The notes under the pieces: model-generated
Told to the model about the DNA's origin: nothing
Databases searched by the model: none
The model's input: the letters and a program-made list of their open reading frames with translations, nothing else
DNA from: JBGQMW01 sp963769845
GTDB taxonomy: Archaea > Thermoproteota > Bathyarchaeia > Bathyarchaeales > Bathycorpusculaceae
Reading direction: 5' to 3'
Assembly (NCBI GenBank): GCA_963769845.1
Contig: CAVYNL010000019.1
Span: forward strand, 1-64,000
DNA length: 64,000 nucleotides
Translations under genes and position numbers: made by a program
Shown: piece after piece, positions 50,189-58,853 of the stretch
How the letters are laid out: each line of letters starts with the position of its first letter
Position numbering within the stretch: the stretch's first letter is position 1

Positions 50189-51181
50189 ATGGCGTCAGAC
50201 TGGTCTGACCTGCGAAATGCTGGTAAGCCTGAGGTGCTGGAAAAGGACAAAGAAGGCAACTTCTTTGTGAAAAACATCCAGACCGGAAACACATGTCTTG
50301 TGGCTGACACTTTTGCAGAGATGTTCCCAATGTGGGCTGGAAGAATCTTGGTGACGGCTGACACTGAACAATGGGCCTTAACAGCGGCAACGACGGCCAC
50401 GGGGTTGGCCACGAGCGTGATAATGTCTCCGGCTGAGGCAGGAATCGAAAACAACGTTTCGAAGGACAAGACCCCTGACAACCGTCCAGGCGTTTTGATG
50501 CAGGTTTACAACCGCAACAGGTTTGACCTGAAAGCCCAGATGATCCTGCGCATCGGACAATGCGTGATGACTTGCCCGACGACATCGGCGTTCGACGCAA
50601 TGCCAAACGCCAAGAGAAGGTTGAAGGTGGGAAGAAGCCTCCGACTGTTCGGCGACGGCTTTCAAAGGACAGGCACGGTCTCAGACAGAAAAGTGTGGAA
50701 GATTCCCGTGATGGAAGGAGACTTCATAGTTGAAGACAGGTTCGGCGTAGCAGAAGCCGTGGCCGGAGGCAACTTTCTCATAATGGCAAAGGACCAAGCT
50801 TCTGGACTCAGAGGAGCAGAGGAAGCGGTAAGAGCCATCAGAGCAGAGGCCTTGGAAGTGATTCTGCCCTTCCCAGGCGGGATTTGCCGCTCTGGTTCTA
50901 AGGCGGGCTCTCTGAAGTATAAGCTCAAAGCCTCGACCAACCATCCATTCTGCCCCAAATTGAGAACGCTCGTGCCTGACTCGCAGGTTCCTGAAGACGT
51001 GAACTGCGTCTATGAGATCGTCATAAACGGCCTGACTCTCGACGCCGTCAAAAAGGCAATGGGCGCAGGCGTAAGAGCTGCTTCAGGCGTTCTTGGAGTC
51101 GTCAGGATTTCCGCCGGCAACTACGGAGGAAAGCTCGGTCCGTACAAGGCCTTTTTGAAAGAAGCCCTGAACGTGACTTGA
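50189..51181 (+). CDS. ftr: Formylmethanofuran--tetrahydromethanopterin N-formyltransferase
   Basis: 330 residues. DTFAEMFPMWAGRILVTADT, TATGLATSVIMSPAEAGIE, PFPGGICRSGSKAGSLKYKL and YEIVINGLTLDAVKKAMGAG with SAGNYGGKLGPYKAFL are Ftr hallmarks. It moves the formyl group from formylmethanofuran to H4MPT, the second step of the archaeal methyl branch. The N-terminus has about 35 extra residues (MASDWSDLRN onward). ATG 50189 follows GAGGAGGGTTACGAG. A TATA-like AACTCTTAAAG precedes. Mch, Mer and Fmd/Fwd genes are not in this window. Confidence 0.95.
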   Translation: MASDWSDLRNAGKPEVLEKDKEGNFFVKNIQTGNTCLVADTFAEMFPMWAGRILVTADTEQWALTAATTATGLATSVIMSPAEAGIENNVSKDKTPDNRPGVLMQVYNRNRFDLKAQMILRIGQCVMTCPTTSAFDAMPNAKRRLKVGRSLRLFGDGFQRTGTVSDRKVWKIPVMEGDFIVEDRFGVAEAVAGGNFLIMAKDQASGLRGAEEAVRAIRAEALEVILPFPGGICRSGSKAGSLKYKLKASTNHPFCPKLRTLVPDSQVPEDVNCVYEIVINGLTLDAVKKAMGAGVRAASGVLGVVRISAGNYGGKLGPYKAFLKEALNVT

Positions 51182-51251
51182 AGGCTGTTCCCAAAATCTT
51201 ATTTGAAGCCCCGCAATGTAGCTCTAGGACTAGCAGAGTACGTGAAGTCGT

Positions 51252-51782
51252 TTGAGTGCCTCAAAGAAAACGTCGCTTGAAATGTTCAGGCTGAAAAGAA
51301 CACTCAACACGCTGGCCAGCAAAGAAGGACGCGGAACCGAGCTTGTCTCACTCTACGTTCCGCCCGGCAAAGCCATAAGCGACGTCCTAAACACGCTCAG
51401 AGACGAGTACGGAACAGCGTCCAACATAAAATCCACGACAACCCGCAAGAACGTGATGGAAGCCATCGTTAAGGTCCAACAGAGACTTAAGCTCTTCAAG
51501 GAACCGCCCGAAAAAGGGCTTGTAATATTCTGCGGCGCAATCCCGCAGAACGGCGCGGGAAGCGAAAGGATCGAGACCTACGTGATAGTGCCGCCTGAGC
51601 CCATACACATATACCTCTACAGATGCGACGCCAGGTTCCACACCGAGTATCTGCAGGAGATGCTCAGGGAGAAAGGAAACGTATGGCATACTGCTCGTAG
51701 ACTCCCAGAACGCCACGCTCGCGACGCTTCAGGGCAGAAGACTGGAGATAGTCAGGGAACTCACATCAGGCGTCCCAGGTAA
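51252..51782 (+). CDS. prf1: Peptide chain release factor aRF1, N-terminal part (frameshifted)
   Basis: The N-terminal domain of archaeal release factor 1 is intact to about residue 142: FRLKRTLNTLASKEGRGTEL, TASNIKSTTTRKNVM (NIKS stop-codon motif at 58-61) and GLVIFCGAIPQNGAGSERIE. Then the frame is lost: one extra G in 51675-51676 shifts it, so the remaining 34 residues are nonsense. In the next frame, from TAT 51682, the protein continues YGILLVDSQNATLATLQGRR up to GGQ at 51793-51801. The gene must be essential, so an assembly error is most likely. GTG 51255 or TTG 51252 would be the start. Confidence 0.9.
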   Translation: MSASKKTSLEMFRLKRTLNTLASKEGRGTELVSLYVPPGKAISDVLNTLRDEYGTASNIKSTTTRKNVMEAIVKVQQRLKLFKEPPEKGLVIFCGAIPQNGAGSERIETYVIVPPEPIHIYLYRCDARFHTEYLQEMLREKGNVWHTARRLPERHARDASGQKTGDSQGTHIRRPR

Positions 51783-51832
51783 AACCCGCGCTGGAGGCCA
51801 GTCGGCAAGAAGGTACGAGACGACTCAGGGAC

Positions 51833-52516
51833 ATGAGACTTCAGGAGTACTTCACACGCGTGGGCCAGCACGCCAACGAGACCTTTCTGCCGATCGAGAA
51901 CCTCAAGGGCATAATCCTTGCAGGCCCCGGCCCGACGAAGTACGATTTCGAGAAGGGCGAATACCTCAACTACATGCTGAAGGGCAAGATCATAGACACG
52001 GTCGACACGGCATACGTGGAAGAACAAGGCGTGAAAGAAGTCGTTGAAAAAGCCCCAGAAGTCATGCGAAAAGTACGCTACATCGAAGAAAGGAAGATAG
52101 TGCAACAGTTCCTCTACGAAGTCGGTCACGACACAGGAAAGATAACGTATGGCGAAGAACAAGTCAGAAGAGCACTCGAATCGGGCGCCGTGAACACGCT
52201 CTTGCTCTCCGAGGGACTGGACACTTCCCGCGTCACCATCAAATGCAGCACCTGCGGTTACCAGGAACAACAGTCCATAAAGAACACTAAACTTATGGAA
52301 TTTCAACAGAGCCTCATGGGAAAACAATGCCCGAAATGCAACGCCCAAGCCCTAAGCATAATCGAAACCGAAGACCTCATCGACGATTTCGCAAAACTCG
52401 CAGAATACACGAACAGCGAAGTCGAAATAATCTCCACCGAAACAGAAGAAGGCCAAATGCTCAAAAACTCCTTCGGCGGAGTAGCCGCAATGCTACGCTT
52501 CAAAGTCCACGAGTGA
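51833..52516 (+). CDS. prf1: Peptide chain release factor aRF1, C-terminal part (frameshifted)
   Basis: A second extra base, in GAGA at 51817-51820, moves the frame again; this part starts inside domain 2 at MRLQEYFTRVGQHANETFLP and runs to the C-terminus with GIILAGPGPTKYDFEKGEYL, IKCSTCGYQEQQSIKN and GKQCPKCNAQALSIIE (zinc ribbon, CxxC twice). The middle section 51682-51819, which holds GGQ, lies in neither annotated frame. With both corrections aRF1 has about 420 residues, the usual length. It reads stop codons and releases peptides. Confidence 0.9.
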   Translation: MRLQEYFTRVGQHANETFLPIENLKGIILAGPGPTKYDFEKGEYLNYMLKGKIIDTVDTAYVEEQGVKEVVEKAPEVMRKVRYIEERKIVQQFLYEVGHDTGKITYGEEQVRRALESGAVNTLLLSEGLDTSRVTIKCSTCGYQEQQSIKNTKLMEFQQSLMGKQCPKCNAQALSIIETEDLIDDFAKLAEYTNSEVEIISTETEEGQMLKNSFGGVAAMLRFKVHE

Positions 52517-52524
52517 CAATCAGG

Positions 52525-52800
52525 TCATCGGCCCGACAGAACTTGCTCAATTTCGCTCTTGGCCGCATTTCGCACCAATAGTCGCTTGTCTTTCGACGTG
52601 AACCCTGAAACGAGCTCCACCTTCTTATGAAAAAGCCTCGAAAGCTCCTTGACGAGTTCCCTGTTCACCCTTCCACCCTGAGGCTCTTCAGAGCAGTAGA
52701 CAACAACGTCATCGCCTTCAATCACAGTCTTGAACGTGCCAGACCTCGGCTTCACGTGAACGTCCAAGAGCACACCGTCTTTTGTCTCAACTGCCCTCAA
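52525..52800 (-). CDS. DUF167 (YggU-type) small protein
   Basis: 91 residues. The VHVKPRSGTFKTVIEGDDVV strand, AQGGRVN-like PQGGRVNRELVKELSRLF and KVELVSGFTSKDKRLLV are the DUF167 pattern; family proteins are small alpha/beta folds of unknown function found from bacteria to humans. ATG 52800. Convergent with aRF1, eight bases from its end. No functional context. Confidence 0.88.
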   Translation of the reverse strand: MRAVETKDGVLLDVHVKPRSGTFKTVIEGDDVVVYCSEEPQGGRVNRELVKELSRLFHKKVELVSGFTSKDKRLLVRNAAKSEIEQVLSGR

Positions 52801-52966
52801 ACTAACGCACGAGCCTCATTCAAGCAGCGTCCGAATATTAACGTTGTGAAAACAGCATAGAATAATCCTAGTAACCTGTCGCTGCGGAAAGATTCCTCTC
52901 AGTCGGATTATTACAAGGTATATTAGTCGAGAATGTCGTAGATGAAGGCGAATCAAGGCGTCCTGA

Positions 52967-54070
52967 ATGAAGCATCCATCATCGTATCTCGAGTGGTACG
53001 TGAACGTGCCGAAGATCGAGTATGACTTACGGTCAAGCGGCACCGCATACTTCAACTACAACCTGAACTTGGGCGAAGTTGACCTGAGCGCCAACTACGT
53101 GCATGGCAACCCGCAGACGACAGGCGTGCTGGCTGGGATGTATCGGGCGAAACCCGAAAACGTCTTCGTGTCAAGCGAGGGCGCTTCTGGACAAAACGCA
53201 CGGATAATAAGGCTTCTGGCAGAAAGAAACACGCGAAAGAACGAGGCGATCGTGGAGTACCCGACCTACGAACCCCTGTTGCGGCAGGTTCAGGAACATT
53301 TTTCCCGCGTCAAAAGGCTAGAACGCCGCGAAAAAGAAGAGTATCGCCTCGACGCTGAAGCATTAAGAAAAATCGTTTCCCCGAGAACAGGCTTGCTCGT
53401 GCTGACCAATCCGCACGCGCCAAGCGGTTCAATCTCCAGCAGACGGGAACTGAAGGAAATCATGGCGGTAGCTAGGGAACAGGGTTTCTACGTGGTGTGC
53501 GACGAGATCTACGCCGAGTTCAACAGGAAAGCAGTTCCAACTCTTTTCTCGGTCAACAATGAACTGGGCATCGTGACTTCAAGCCTCACAAAAGCATATG
53601 GCCTCGGAGGGCTCAAGCTGGGAGTCGCCTTGGCCCCAAAGAAACTGGTGGACCAATTATACATCGACGTATTAAACACGGTCGGCAACAGCTCGAACAT
53701 CACACAAGTCGTCGCGGCGGAAGTCTTGAGCAGAGGAAAAGGAGAACTGGAAAAACACAGACAAGAGTGGACGCTTCTCAAGCGAGAAACTGAAGAGTGG
53801 CTCATCGAGAAGAAAATCGAGTTTTCCCCGAGCAAAGTCAGCATAACCTACTGGATGAAACTACCAGCAACAGACACTTACAAATGGGTCAATCAAAAGA
53901 CGATTCCCCACCACAGCCTGGCCCTGGTTCCCGGCGCCTTCTTCCTCTTCAACTCGGACTATGAACTAGTGAAGACAAGCATGGCAAGACTCGGTCTCGG
54001 CAATATCAACCCTCGCAACCCGAACCTTGCAGAAGGCTTGGAAACACTGAAAAAGGCAATGAAAGCATAA
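52967..54070 (+). CDS. Class I/II aminotransferase (PLP enzyme)
   Basis: 367 residues. NYVHGNPQTTGVLAGMYRAK, FVSSEGASGQNARIIRLLAE, LLVLTNPHAPSGSISSRREL, YVVCDEIYAEFNRKAVPTLF with the PLP-ring Asp-Tyr, and SSLTKAYGLGGLKLGVAL with the Schiff-base Lys show a type I PLP fold. KTSMARLGLGNINPRNP at the C-terminus holds an Arg for the substrate carboxylate. It could transaminate amino acids of the aspartate group; specificity is not clear. ATG 52967. Upstream TATA-like GGTATATTAG near 52917-52926. Confidence 0.9.
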   Translation: MKHPSSYLEWYVNVPKIEYDLRSSGTAYFNYNLNLGEVDLSANYVHGNPQTTGVLAGMYRAKPENVFVSSEGASGQNARIIRLLAERNTRKNEAIVEYPTYEPLLRQVQEHFSRVKRLERREKEEYRLDAEALRKIVSPRTGLLVLTNPHAPSGSISSRRELKEIMAVAREQGFYVVCDEIYAEFNRKAVPTLFSVNNELGIVTSSLTKAYGLGGLKLGVALAPKKLVDQLYIDVLNTVGNSSNITQVVAAEVLSRGKGELEKHRQEWTLLKRETEEWLIEKKIEFSPSKVSITYWMKLPATDTYKWVNQKTIPHHSLALVPGAFFLFNSDYELVKTSMARLGLGNINPRNPNLAEGLETLKKAMKA

Positions 54071-54126
54071 AGCAGGTCTGCACTCTCTTCTTTGAACCTG
54101 GCAAGAAATATGGAAGGCATAGACGG

Positions 54127-55323
54127 TTGGTCGCAACGAGAAGTCGCAAGCGTCTTTCGGCTGTTTTCCCGTTTGAAGCTTTCACCCGGGACATCTGGAT
54201 AATCTGCATCTCCAACGTCGTCGGCGCGTTCGGCGAGGGACTCTACTTCTGGGTTTTTCCACTGTATGCTAGGTCACTGCAGGCTGATAACATGCAACTC
54301 GCGGTCGTCATTTCCGCGCTCATGGGGTTCGCAGCGTTGGTTCCCATTCCCGGAGGATTCCTTGCTGACCGCTTTGACCGCAAAAAGATCATCATACTGT
54401 CGTGGACGCCATGGATATTCGCCCCTCTGATCTACTCCTTCGCTCAGAACTGGGCACAGTTGATCCCAGGCACGGTTTGCTGGGGAGTATCGATGATCGG
54501 TCTCCCGGCCATAACTGCCTATGTCATCTCGAACGTCGAAGACCAGAAGAAGGTAACCTCGGTCCTTTCGTTCGTATGGGCAAGCTACTCGTTCAGCTAC
54601 ATCTTCGCCCCAACAGTCGGTGCGTACTTGGCAACGATCACCGGAATGCGACCAGTGCTTCAAGTGGCGACACTATTTGCAGCGGTCTCAACGGGCATCT
54701 TCTTCCTACTCAGAAGCCAACACCCGCGGAGGACCGAAGGCCAGACAAGCCAGCAGAGCATGCCGCCGGCTGAGCGAAGCAGACTGTTGAAAAGCATGCT
54801 CCTTCTGGGGGGAATCTTCATGGCAGCGAGTTTCTTCATGGGCATAGCCAGACCATATGTTACTCCATTCTTGGCCGAACATGTCAAACTCGGCGAATTT
54901 CAAGTTGGAGTGTTCGGTTCGGTCAGCTACGCTGGAGTGACAGTCATGGGTGTCGCTCTCGGACGCTTGGGCGACAAATGGAAAAGATCAGGCGCGATAG
55001 GACTGTGTTTCCTTCTTTACATTGTCGCCGTGATACCTCTCCTGTTGGTCCGAGAAATCGTTTGGCTCATGCCGGTCGCTTTTCTTTTCGGCGGGTCAAG
55101 CGTCGCGGGTTCGATAGTGAGCTCCATGGTCGGAACGAGTGCGCCGCCTTCGAGGCGGGGACTCTGGGTGTCCGTGCCTCAGACCATGGGCTTGGTCGCA
55201 GCGTTCATTGCGCCCTATTTTGGCGGCTACCTTTACACTCTGTCTCCCGCGTACGCCTTTCTGGTTTCTGTCAGCGGAATTCCCCTCGTTGCCATGGTTG
55301 CCTTCACGAAATTGAAGGATTAG
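54127..55323 (+). CDS. MFS transporter
   Basis: 398 residues, 12 helices in two halves: DIWIICISNVVGAFGEGLYF (helix 1), PIPGGFLADRFDRKKIIILS (the MFS A motif GxLaDRfDRKK between helices 2 and 3), SYIFAPTVGAYLATI, a cytosolic loop near residue 200 (RRTEGQTSQQSMPPAERSRL) and the second half with GVALGRLGDKWKRSGAIGL (motif repeated). Substrate unknown. TTG 54127 is the only start that leaves helix 1 whole. 56 bases after the aminotransferase. Confidence 0.9.
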   Translation: MVATRSRKRLSAVFPFEAFTRDIWIICISNVVGAFGEGLYFWVFPLYARSLQADNMQLAVVISALMGFAALVPIPGGFLADRFDRKKIIILSWTPWIFAPLIYSFAQNWAQLIPGTVCWGVSMIGLPAITAYVISNVEDQKKVTSVLSFVWASYSFSYIFAPTVGAYLATITGMRPVLQVATLFAAVSTGIFFLLRSQHPRRTEGQTSQQSMPPAERSRLLKSMLLLGGIFMAASFFMGIARPYVTPFLAEHVKLGEFQVGVFGSVSYAGVTVMGVALGRLGDKWKRSGAIGLCFLLYIVAVIPLLLVREIVWLMPVAFLFGGSSVAGSIVSSMVGTSAPPSRRGLWVSVPQTMGLVAAFIAPYFGGYLYTLSPAYAFLVSVSGIPLVAMVAFTKLKD

Positions 55324-55517
55324 CCGAAAGCATGTAGGAAAGACCAGCTTCCTTTGAAAGACGAGAGAACACGATGCTAACTAACTGTTTCTGGAAAAAA
55401 AGGTATGGATCTAAAAGGAAAAGCACCCTGCAAATAGGCAGGATCAGCCCGAATCTTGCCCTTTGAATGGAAAATGTTTTATGTAGAATAGTACGTAATG
55501 TTTGAGAAGGGATTATT

Positions 55518-55682
55518 ATGGCTAAATGTCCTGTATGCGGAAAGGAAGTAAGTAGCCCAAAGAAGACCTGGAAGATGGCTGGCAGACCAGACAAGAGCGG
55601 CAAGAGAACAGAACTCACAATCGGCCTCTATGAGCACTGCGGAAAGACTTTCAGGTCCACCTTAGGCAAGAAGAAGATTTAG
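55518..55682 (+). CDS. 54-residue zinc-ribbon protein, second Cys pair incomplete
   Basis: MAKCPVCGKEVSSPKKTWKM opens the protein, then RPDKSGKRTELTIGLYE, HCGKTFRSTLG and KKKI. CPVCG is a normal zinc ligand pair; the second half has only one cysteine (HCGK) where a CxxC would be expected. GAAGGG lies before the ATG, and a TATA-like TTTTATGTAG at 55473-55482. It is highly basic, so it probably binds nucleic acid. I recall similar short proteins in archaea but cannot name the family. It was below most ORF length cut-offs. Confidence 0.75.
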   Translation: MAKCPVCGKEVSSPKKTWKMAGRPDKSGKRTELTIGLYEHCGKTFRSTLGKKKI

Positions 55683-55876
55683 GCACGACTAATTCGCTGC
55701 CGTACCCCCTCTTCCTTTTTCTGTTTCACCCTTCTCAAGCCGTCACTATAGGGCATCGGAAGTAAGCAATCAAAGAGGAAATATCAGTTCAGAAAAGACC
55801 TGTTAGTCCGAACCTAGTGTGTGCACACGCTATGAGCCATCAAACACGCTCTGAAGTCTGCGGGCGCTAATAGACT

Positions 55877-56539
55877 CTACTTGACGGCGAGTATCTTCCA
55901 GTAGTTTGGCTTGTTTTCCATCGCGGTGACTTTCTTCTCGGTGAAGCGATGCACCAATCTGAAAACCTCAGGTCTTGTGAAGAAATGGTGTAGTTCTCCG
56001 AAGCGTTTCTCTTCGAAGGCTTCCAAAATCCAGAAAGTGTTGTCCTCCAGCTTTTTGCCTGTGCCGAATCTTGGGTCTGCCACTGAGGCTAGATTTGCGA
56101 GAAACGAACCGTTCTTGCTGAGGGTTCTGTAGACCTCGTTCACAGTTGTCACAATGTCCTTTTGGAACGCGTGATGTATGACGCTGACGCTGATGACTGC
56201 GTCCAAGCAACAATCATTCAGCGGAAGGTTCGTCATCGTTGCGAGGACTAGTGCCACGTTTCCTAGCTTCTCTTTTCGAATCCATCTTCTGGCCATTTTC
56301 AATGCATTCTTCGAAATGTCTATGCCCATGACTTCGAAACCACTGTTCGCAAGCAAAACGCAGTGTCTGCCAGCTCCGCAACCTAGGTCGAGCACTTTCT
56401 CGACCTTCCGCTTTTCCAGATCAGGCAGAGCATCAGTGACAAACTGTGCGGTCTCCCTCAGTCTTTTTGGCATTCGCTTCAGCGTTGAATAGTACCTTTC
56501 CCAATTAGACTGCGTCTTGACCAAGCTTGCTCCTCCCAT
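55877..56539 (-). CDS. Class I SAM-dependent methyltransferase
   Basis: 220 residues. VLDLGCGAGRHCVLLANSG is motif I, VMGIDISKNALKMARRW motif II, ALVLATMTNLPLNDCCLDAV with ISVSVIHHAF motif IV and LANLASVADPRFGT beyond. This is the Methyltransf_11/25 type, which methylates small molecules or, sometimes, proteins. Substrate unknown. ATG 56539. Downstream of pyruvate kinase on the same strand, with a 125-base gap. Confidence 0.85.
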   Translation of the reverse strand: MGGASLVKTQSNWERYYSTLKRMPKRLRETAQFVTDALPDLEKRKVEKVLDLGCGAGRHCVLLANSGFEVMGIDISKNALKMARRWIRKEKLGNVALVLATMTNLPLNDCCLDAVISVSVIHHAFQKDIVTTVNEVYRTLSKNGSFLANLASVADPRFGTGKKLEDNTFWILEAFEEKRFGELHHFFTRPEVFRLVHRFTEKKVTAMENKPNYWKILAVK

Positions 56540-56664
56540 TAATCATTCTCGTCTTAGAGGTTTCAACCTCACACAATAGTCATAACCTTACCAATGATAT
56601 TCTATTTGTGAGCACGCTTCTTTCTTGTACTGAATCGAATTCTGTGAGAGAACACTTGCATTCG

Positions 56665-58041
56665 TTATTCTGTTTCGAATTCTCTGAGCTCTTTGATGTT
56701 GTGTATCTCGATAAGGTTGCTCGCGTGTTTTCGTGAGGTTCTGGAGGCGGCTGTGAAAAGTATCGTGTCTTCGTCGTTGATGAGGCCTGTTGATTGGAGC
56801 CTCTTCGCAACCGTTAGGATTCGGTCGTTTTCTTTGCGGTAGTCGTTGTGCACTGGGTAGACGCCGAAGGCCAGTTCGAGTTGTTTCTTAACGCGTTCTT
56901 CAGGTGTGACGGCGATTATTGGCTGAGGTATCTTGAATCTTGAGATCATCCTGGCAGTGTATCCTGACCTGGTCAACGTGACGACTTTGTTAAGGGGCAT
57001 TTCTCGGGATATTCTTTGGATGGCCCTGCTTATGGTGTCTGAGATGTTGATGAAGCCTTGGTCTTTAACGTGGCTCTTGAGGGCTTTTTCGGTTTCGTTC
57101 GCGATTTTGGTCATCATCGAGACGGTTTCCACCGGATAGTGTCCTACGGCTGTCTCGCCTGAAAGCATTGTTACTTCTGTTCCGTCCAGTATTGCGTTGG
57201 CCACGTCGCTGACTTCGGCTCTGGTCGGGACAGGGTTGTGCATCATTGATTCGAGCATTTCTGTCGCCGTTATAACGGTTTTTCCTGTTTGGTTGCATTG
57301 TTTGATTATTGATTTCTGGACGAGCGGAACCCTTTCGGGTTCTATTTCAACGCCTAGGTCGCCTCTTGCTACCATGATGCCGTCTGCAGCGTCCAGGATC
57401 TCGTTGAAGTTGTCTACGCCCTCCGAGTTCTCGATCTTGGCGATTATTGCGCCCTTGAAGCCGCGAGATTCTTTCTTCAGGTTTTCTAGGTCTCGCGCGT
57501 TTCTTGTGAAAGAAAGAGCTATGAATTCAACGTCGTTTTCCTTTGCCAGAGATAGTATCTCGCGGTCCCTGCCCGAGAGGGTTGGAACTGTGAGTCTCTT
57601 GTTGGGTATGTTGACTCCCCTTCCGTTATCGATTTCGCCTGGGGTCAGCGCGACCAGTCTTAAGGTGCTTTCCTTTTTTTCAGTGATTCGCAGTCTCAAC
57701 TTTCCGTTGTCAACTACTATGTTGTCACCGACATCCACGTTGCTGAGGAAGTTCCTGCTGAAGCTTATCGCCTCATCTTTGAAGCCTGCTTCGAGAACAT
57801 CTCCTTTATTGACGATTCTGCTCTTTTTTACTCTGAGTCTTATTTCAGGCCCTTTGATGTCAACGATTATCGGGACATCGGCCACTTTCCTGATGGTTCC
57901 AATCATGGTCTCATATTGATCAATTGTTCCATAGGCAGTGTTTATTCTGGCGCCATTCATTCCTGCGCGATGCATTTTCCGAAGTGTATCCCTAGAGTGA
58001 CTAGCCGGACCGACCGTACAGACTATCTTGGTTTTCTTCAA
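56665..58041 (-). CDS. pyk: Pyruvate kinase
   Basis: 458 residues. TKIVCTVGPASHSRDTLRKM, DIKGPEIRLR, IIAKIENSEGVDNFNEILDA (catalytic Lys and metal Glu), ADGIMVARGDLGVEIEPERV, ITATEMLESMMHNPVPTRAE and TEVTMLSGETAVGHYPVETV are the full set of pyruvate kinase motifs. It makes pyruvate and ATP from PEP in the last step of glycolysis. The C-terminal domain is short, as in archaea. ATG 58041; 24 residues after the substrate-phosphate Arg there is AYGTIDQ, slightly unusual compared with the common ASH-type NFSHG motif (here INTAYGT), so activity deserves a test. Confidence 0.93.
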   Translation of the reverse strand: MKKTKIVCTVGPASHSRDTLRKMHRAGMNGARINTAYGTIDQYETMIGTIRKVADVPIIVDIKGPEIRLRVKKSRIVNKGDVLEAGFKDEAISFSRNFLSNVDVGDNIVVDNGKLRLRITEKKESTLRLVALTPGEIDNGRGVNIPNKRLTVPTLSGRDREILSLAKENDVEFIALSFTRNARDLENLKKESRGFKGAIIAKIENSEGVDNFNEILDAADGIMVARGDLGVEIEPERVPLVQKSIIKQCNQTGKTVITATEMLESMMHNPVPTRAEVSDVANAILDGTEVTMLSGETAVGHYPVETVSMMTKIANETEKALKSHVKDQGFINISDTISRAIQRISREMPLNKVVTLTRSGYTARMISRFKIPQPIIAVTPEERVKKQLELAFGVYPVHNDYRKENDRILTVAKRLQSTGLINDEDTILFTAASRTSRKHASNLIEIHNIKELREFETE

Positions 58042-58200
58042 ACAACTCGTCCCCGCTACGCAGTTTCAAGATATTGTTGAGGTTTGCTTTAATGCTAGCG
58101 TTTAGTCTTCGACAGCCCGTGGTCGAAGGGTTTGTTGCTTTGTTGCAGGTTTCCAAAAATCATTTATATCATCGGAGCAAGAGTGAAGAACTGACCTGAA

Positions 58201-58500
58201 ATGAAGTTCTTGATCATCTCAAAAGCGAGACAGATGGCCTTGGATGTCTGGGCTAAACTCCTCCCAGCTCATTTCAAATATCTTGACGAGCTGGAAAAGA
58301 AGAAGGTTATCGAGGTTTCGTATCATCTCATAGGTCATCAAGGCGATGTGCTGATAGTCAAGGCAAATTCTGACGAAGAGTTGGCCAGCATAATAGGTGA
58401 AGACCCGATGTTCTTCTATTCCGAAAGACAAGTCTACCCACTCACCACGCGAGAAGTTCACAAGCGAAGACTGGAAAAAATCCTCGGGAAAACACACTAA
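58201..58500 (+). CDS. Dimeric ferredoxin-like (muconolactone isomerase-type) protein
   Basis: 99 residues. MKFLIISKARQ, KYLDELEKKKVIEVSYHLIG, GDVLIVKANSDEELASIIGE and FYSERQVYPLTTREVHKRRL show a beta-alpha-beta ferredoxin-like barrel, as in muconolactone isomerase-like or YciI-like proteins. The role is open. ATG 58201, with a TATA-like TTATATCATC near 58163-58170. Single gene between pyk and a 350-base gap. Confidence 0.65.
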   Translation: MKFLIISKARQMALDVWAKLLPAHFKYLDELEKKKVIEVSYHLIGHQGDVLIVKANSDEELASIIGEDPMFFYSERQVYPLTTREVHKRRLEKILGKTH

Positions 58501-58853
58501 AACAGCAAATCCTCCAATCAGCAGACCCTAACTGCAAAACGGATTGCGCAGGTGACGGGAAAACTTGCAAGAGTGGACCGGTGGGGATTCATACTTAACT
58601 AGGTGCAAATCCCCACTTCTTATGGGTGAATTCTAGCGCGCGCTTTCCGATTAGAAACCTATCAACGGATTTTTCACAAAACACATTCATCAACCGAAAA
58701 GTAACAGCTTCATAGAACAGGCTCGTAACGCTCGCTTTCTGGTATGAAACCGCCCGAGCACGATCAACGAGACCGTTCTAGTTTCTGGTACAGAGCGTTC
58801 TAAGACTTAGCATAATATCAGGCCAAACCGATATACTATCCTGGTGAAAACTA
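58501..58853. other. Intergenic region with a perfect 9-bp inverted repeat
   Basis: GTGGGGATT (58581-58589) pairs exactly with AATCCCCAC (58608-58616), loop 18. A GCGCGCGC element lies at 58635-58642. A TATA-like GATATACT at about 58829-58836 belongs to the next gene, whose GTG start is about 20 bases on. No gene seen. Confidence 0.5.

Noticed and set aside
51252..52516. Programmed frameshifting in prf1 as in bacterial prfB
   Set aside because: Two independent shifts, no internal stop codon at a slippery site, and similar indels in nearby apt and bax1 point to sequence error.
57197..57919. 240-codon plus-strand frame opposite pyruvate kinase
   Set aside because: Ser/Leu-rich antisense shadow; pyruvate kinase motifs on the other strand are complete.
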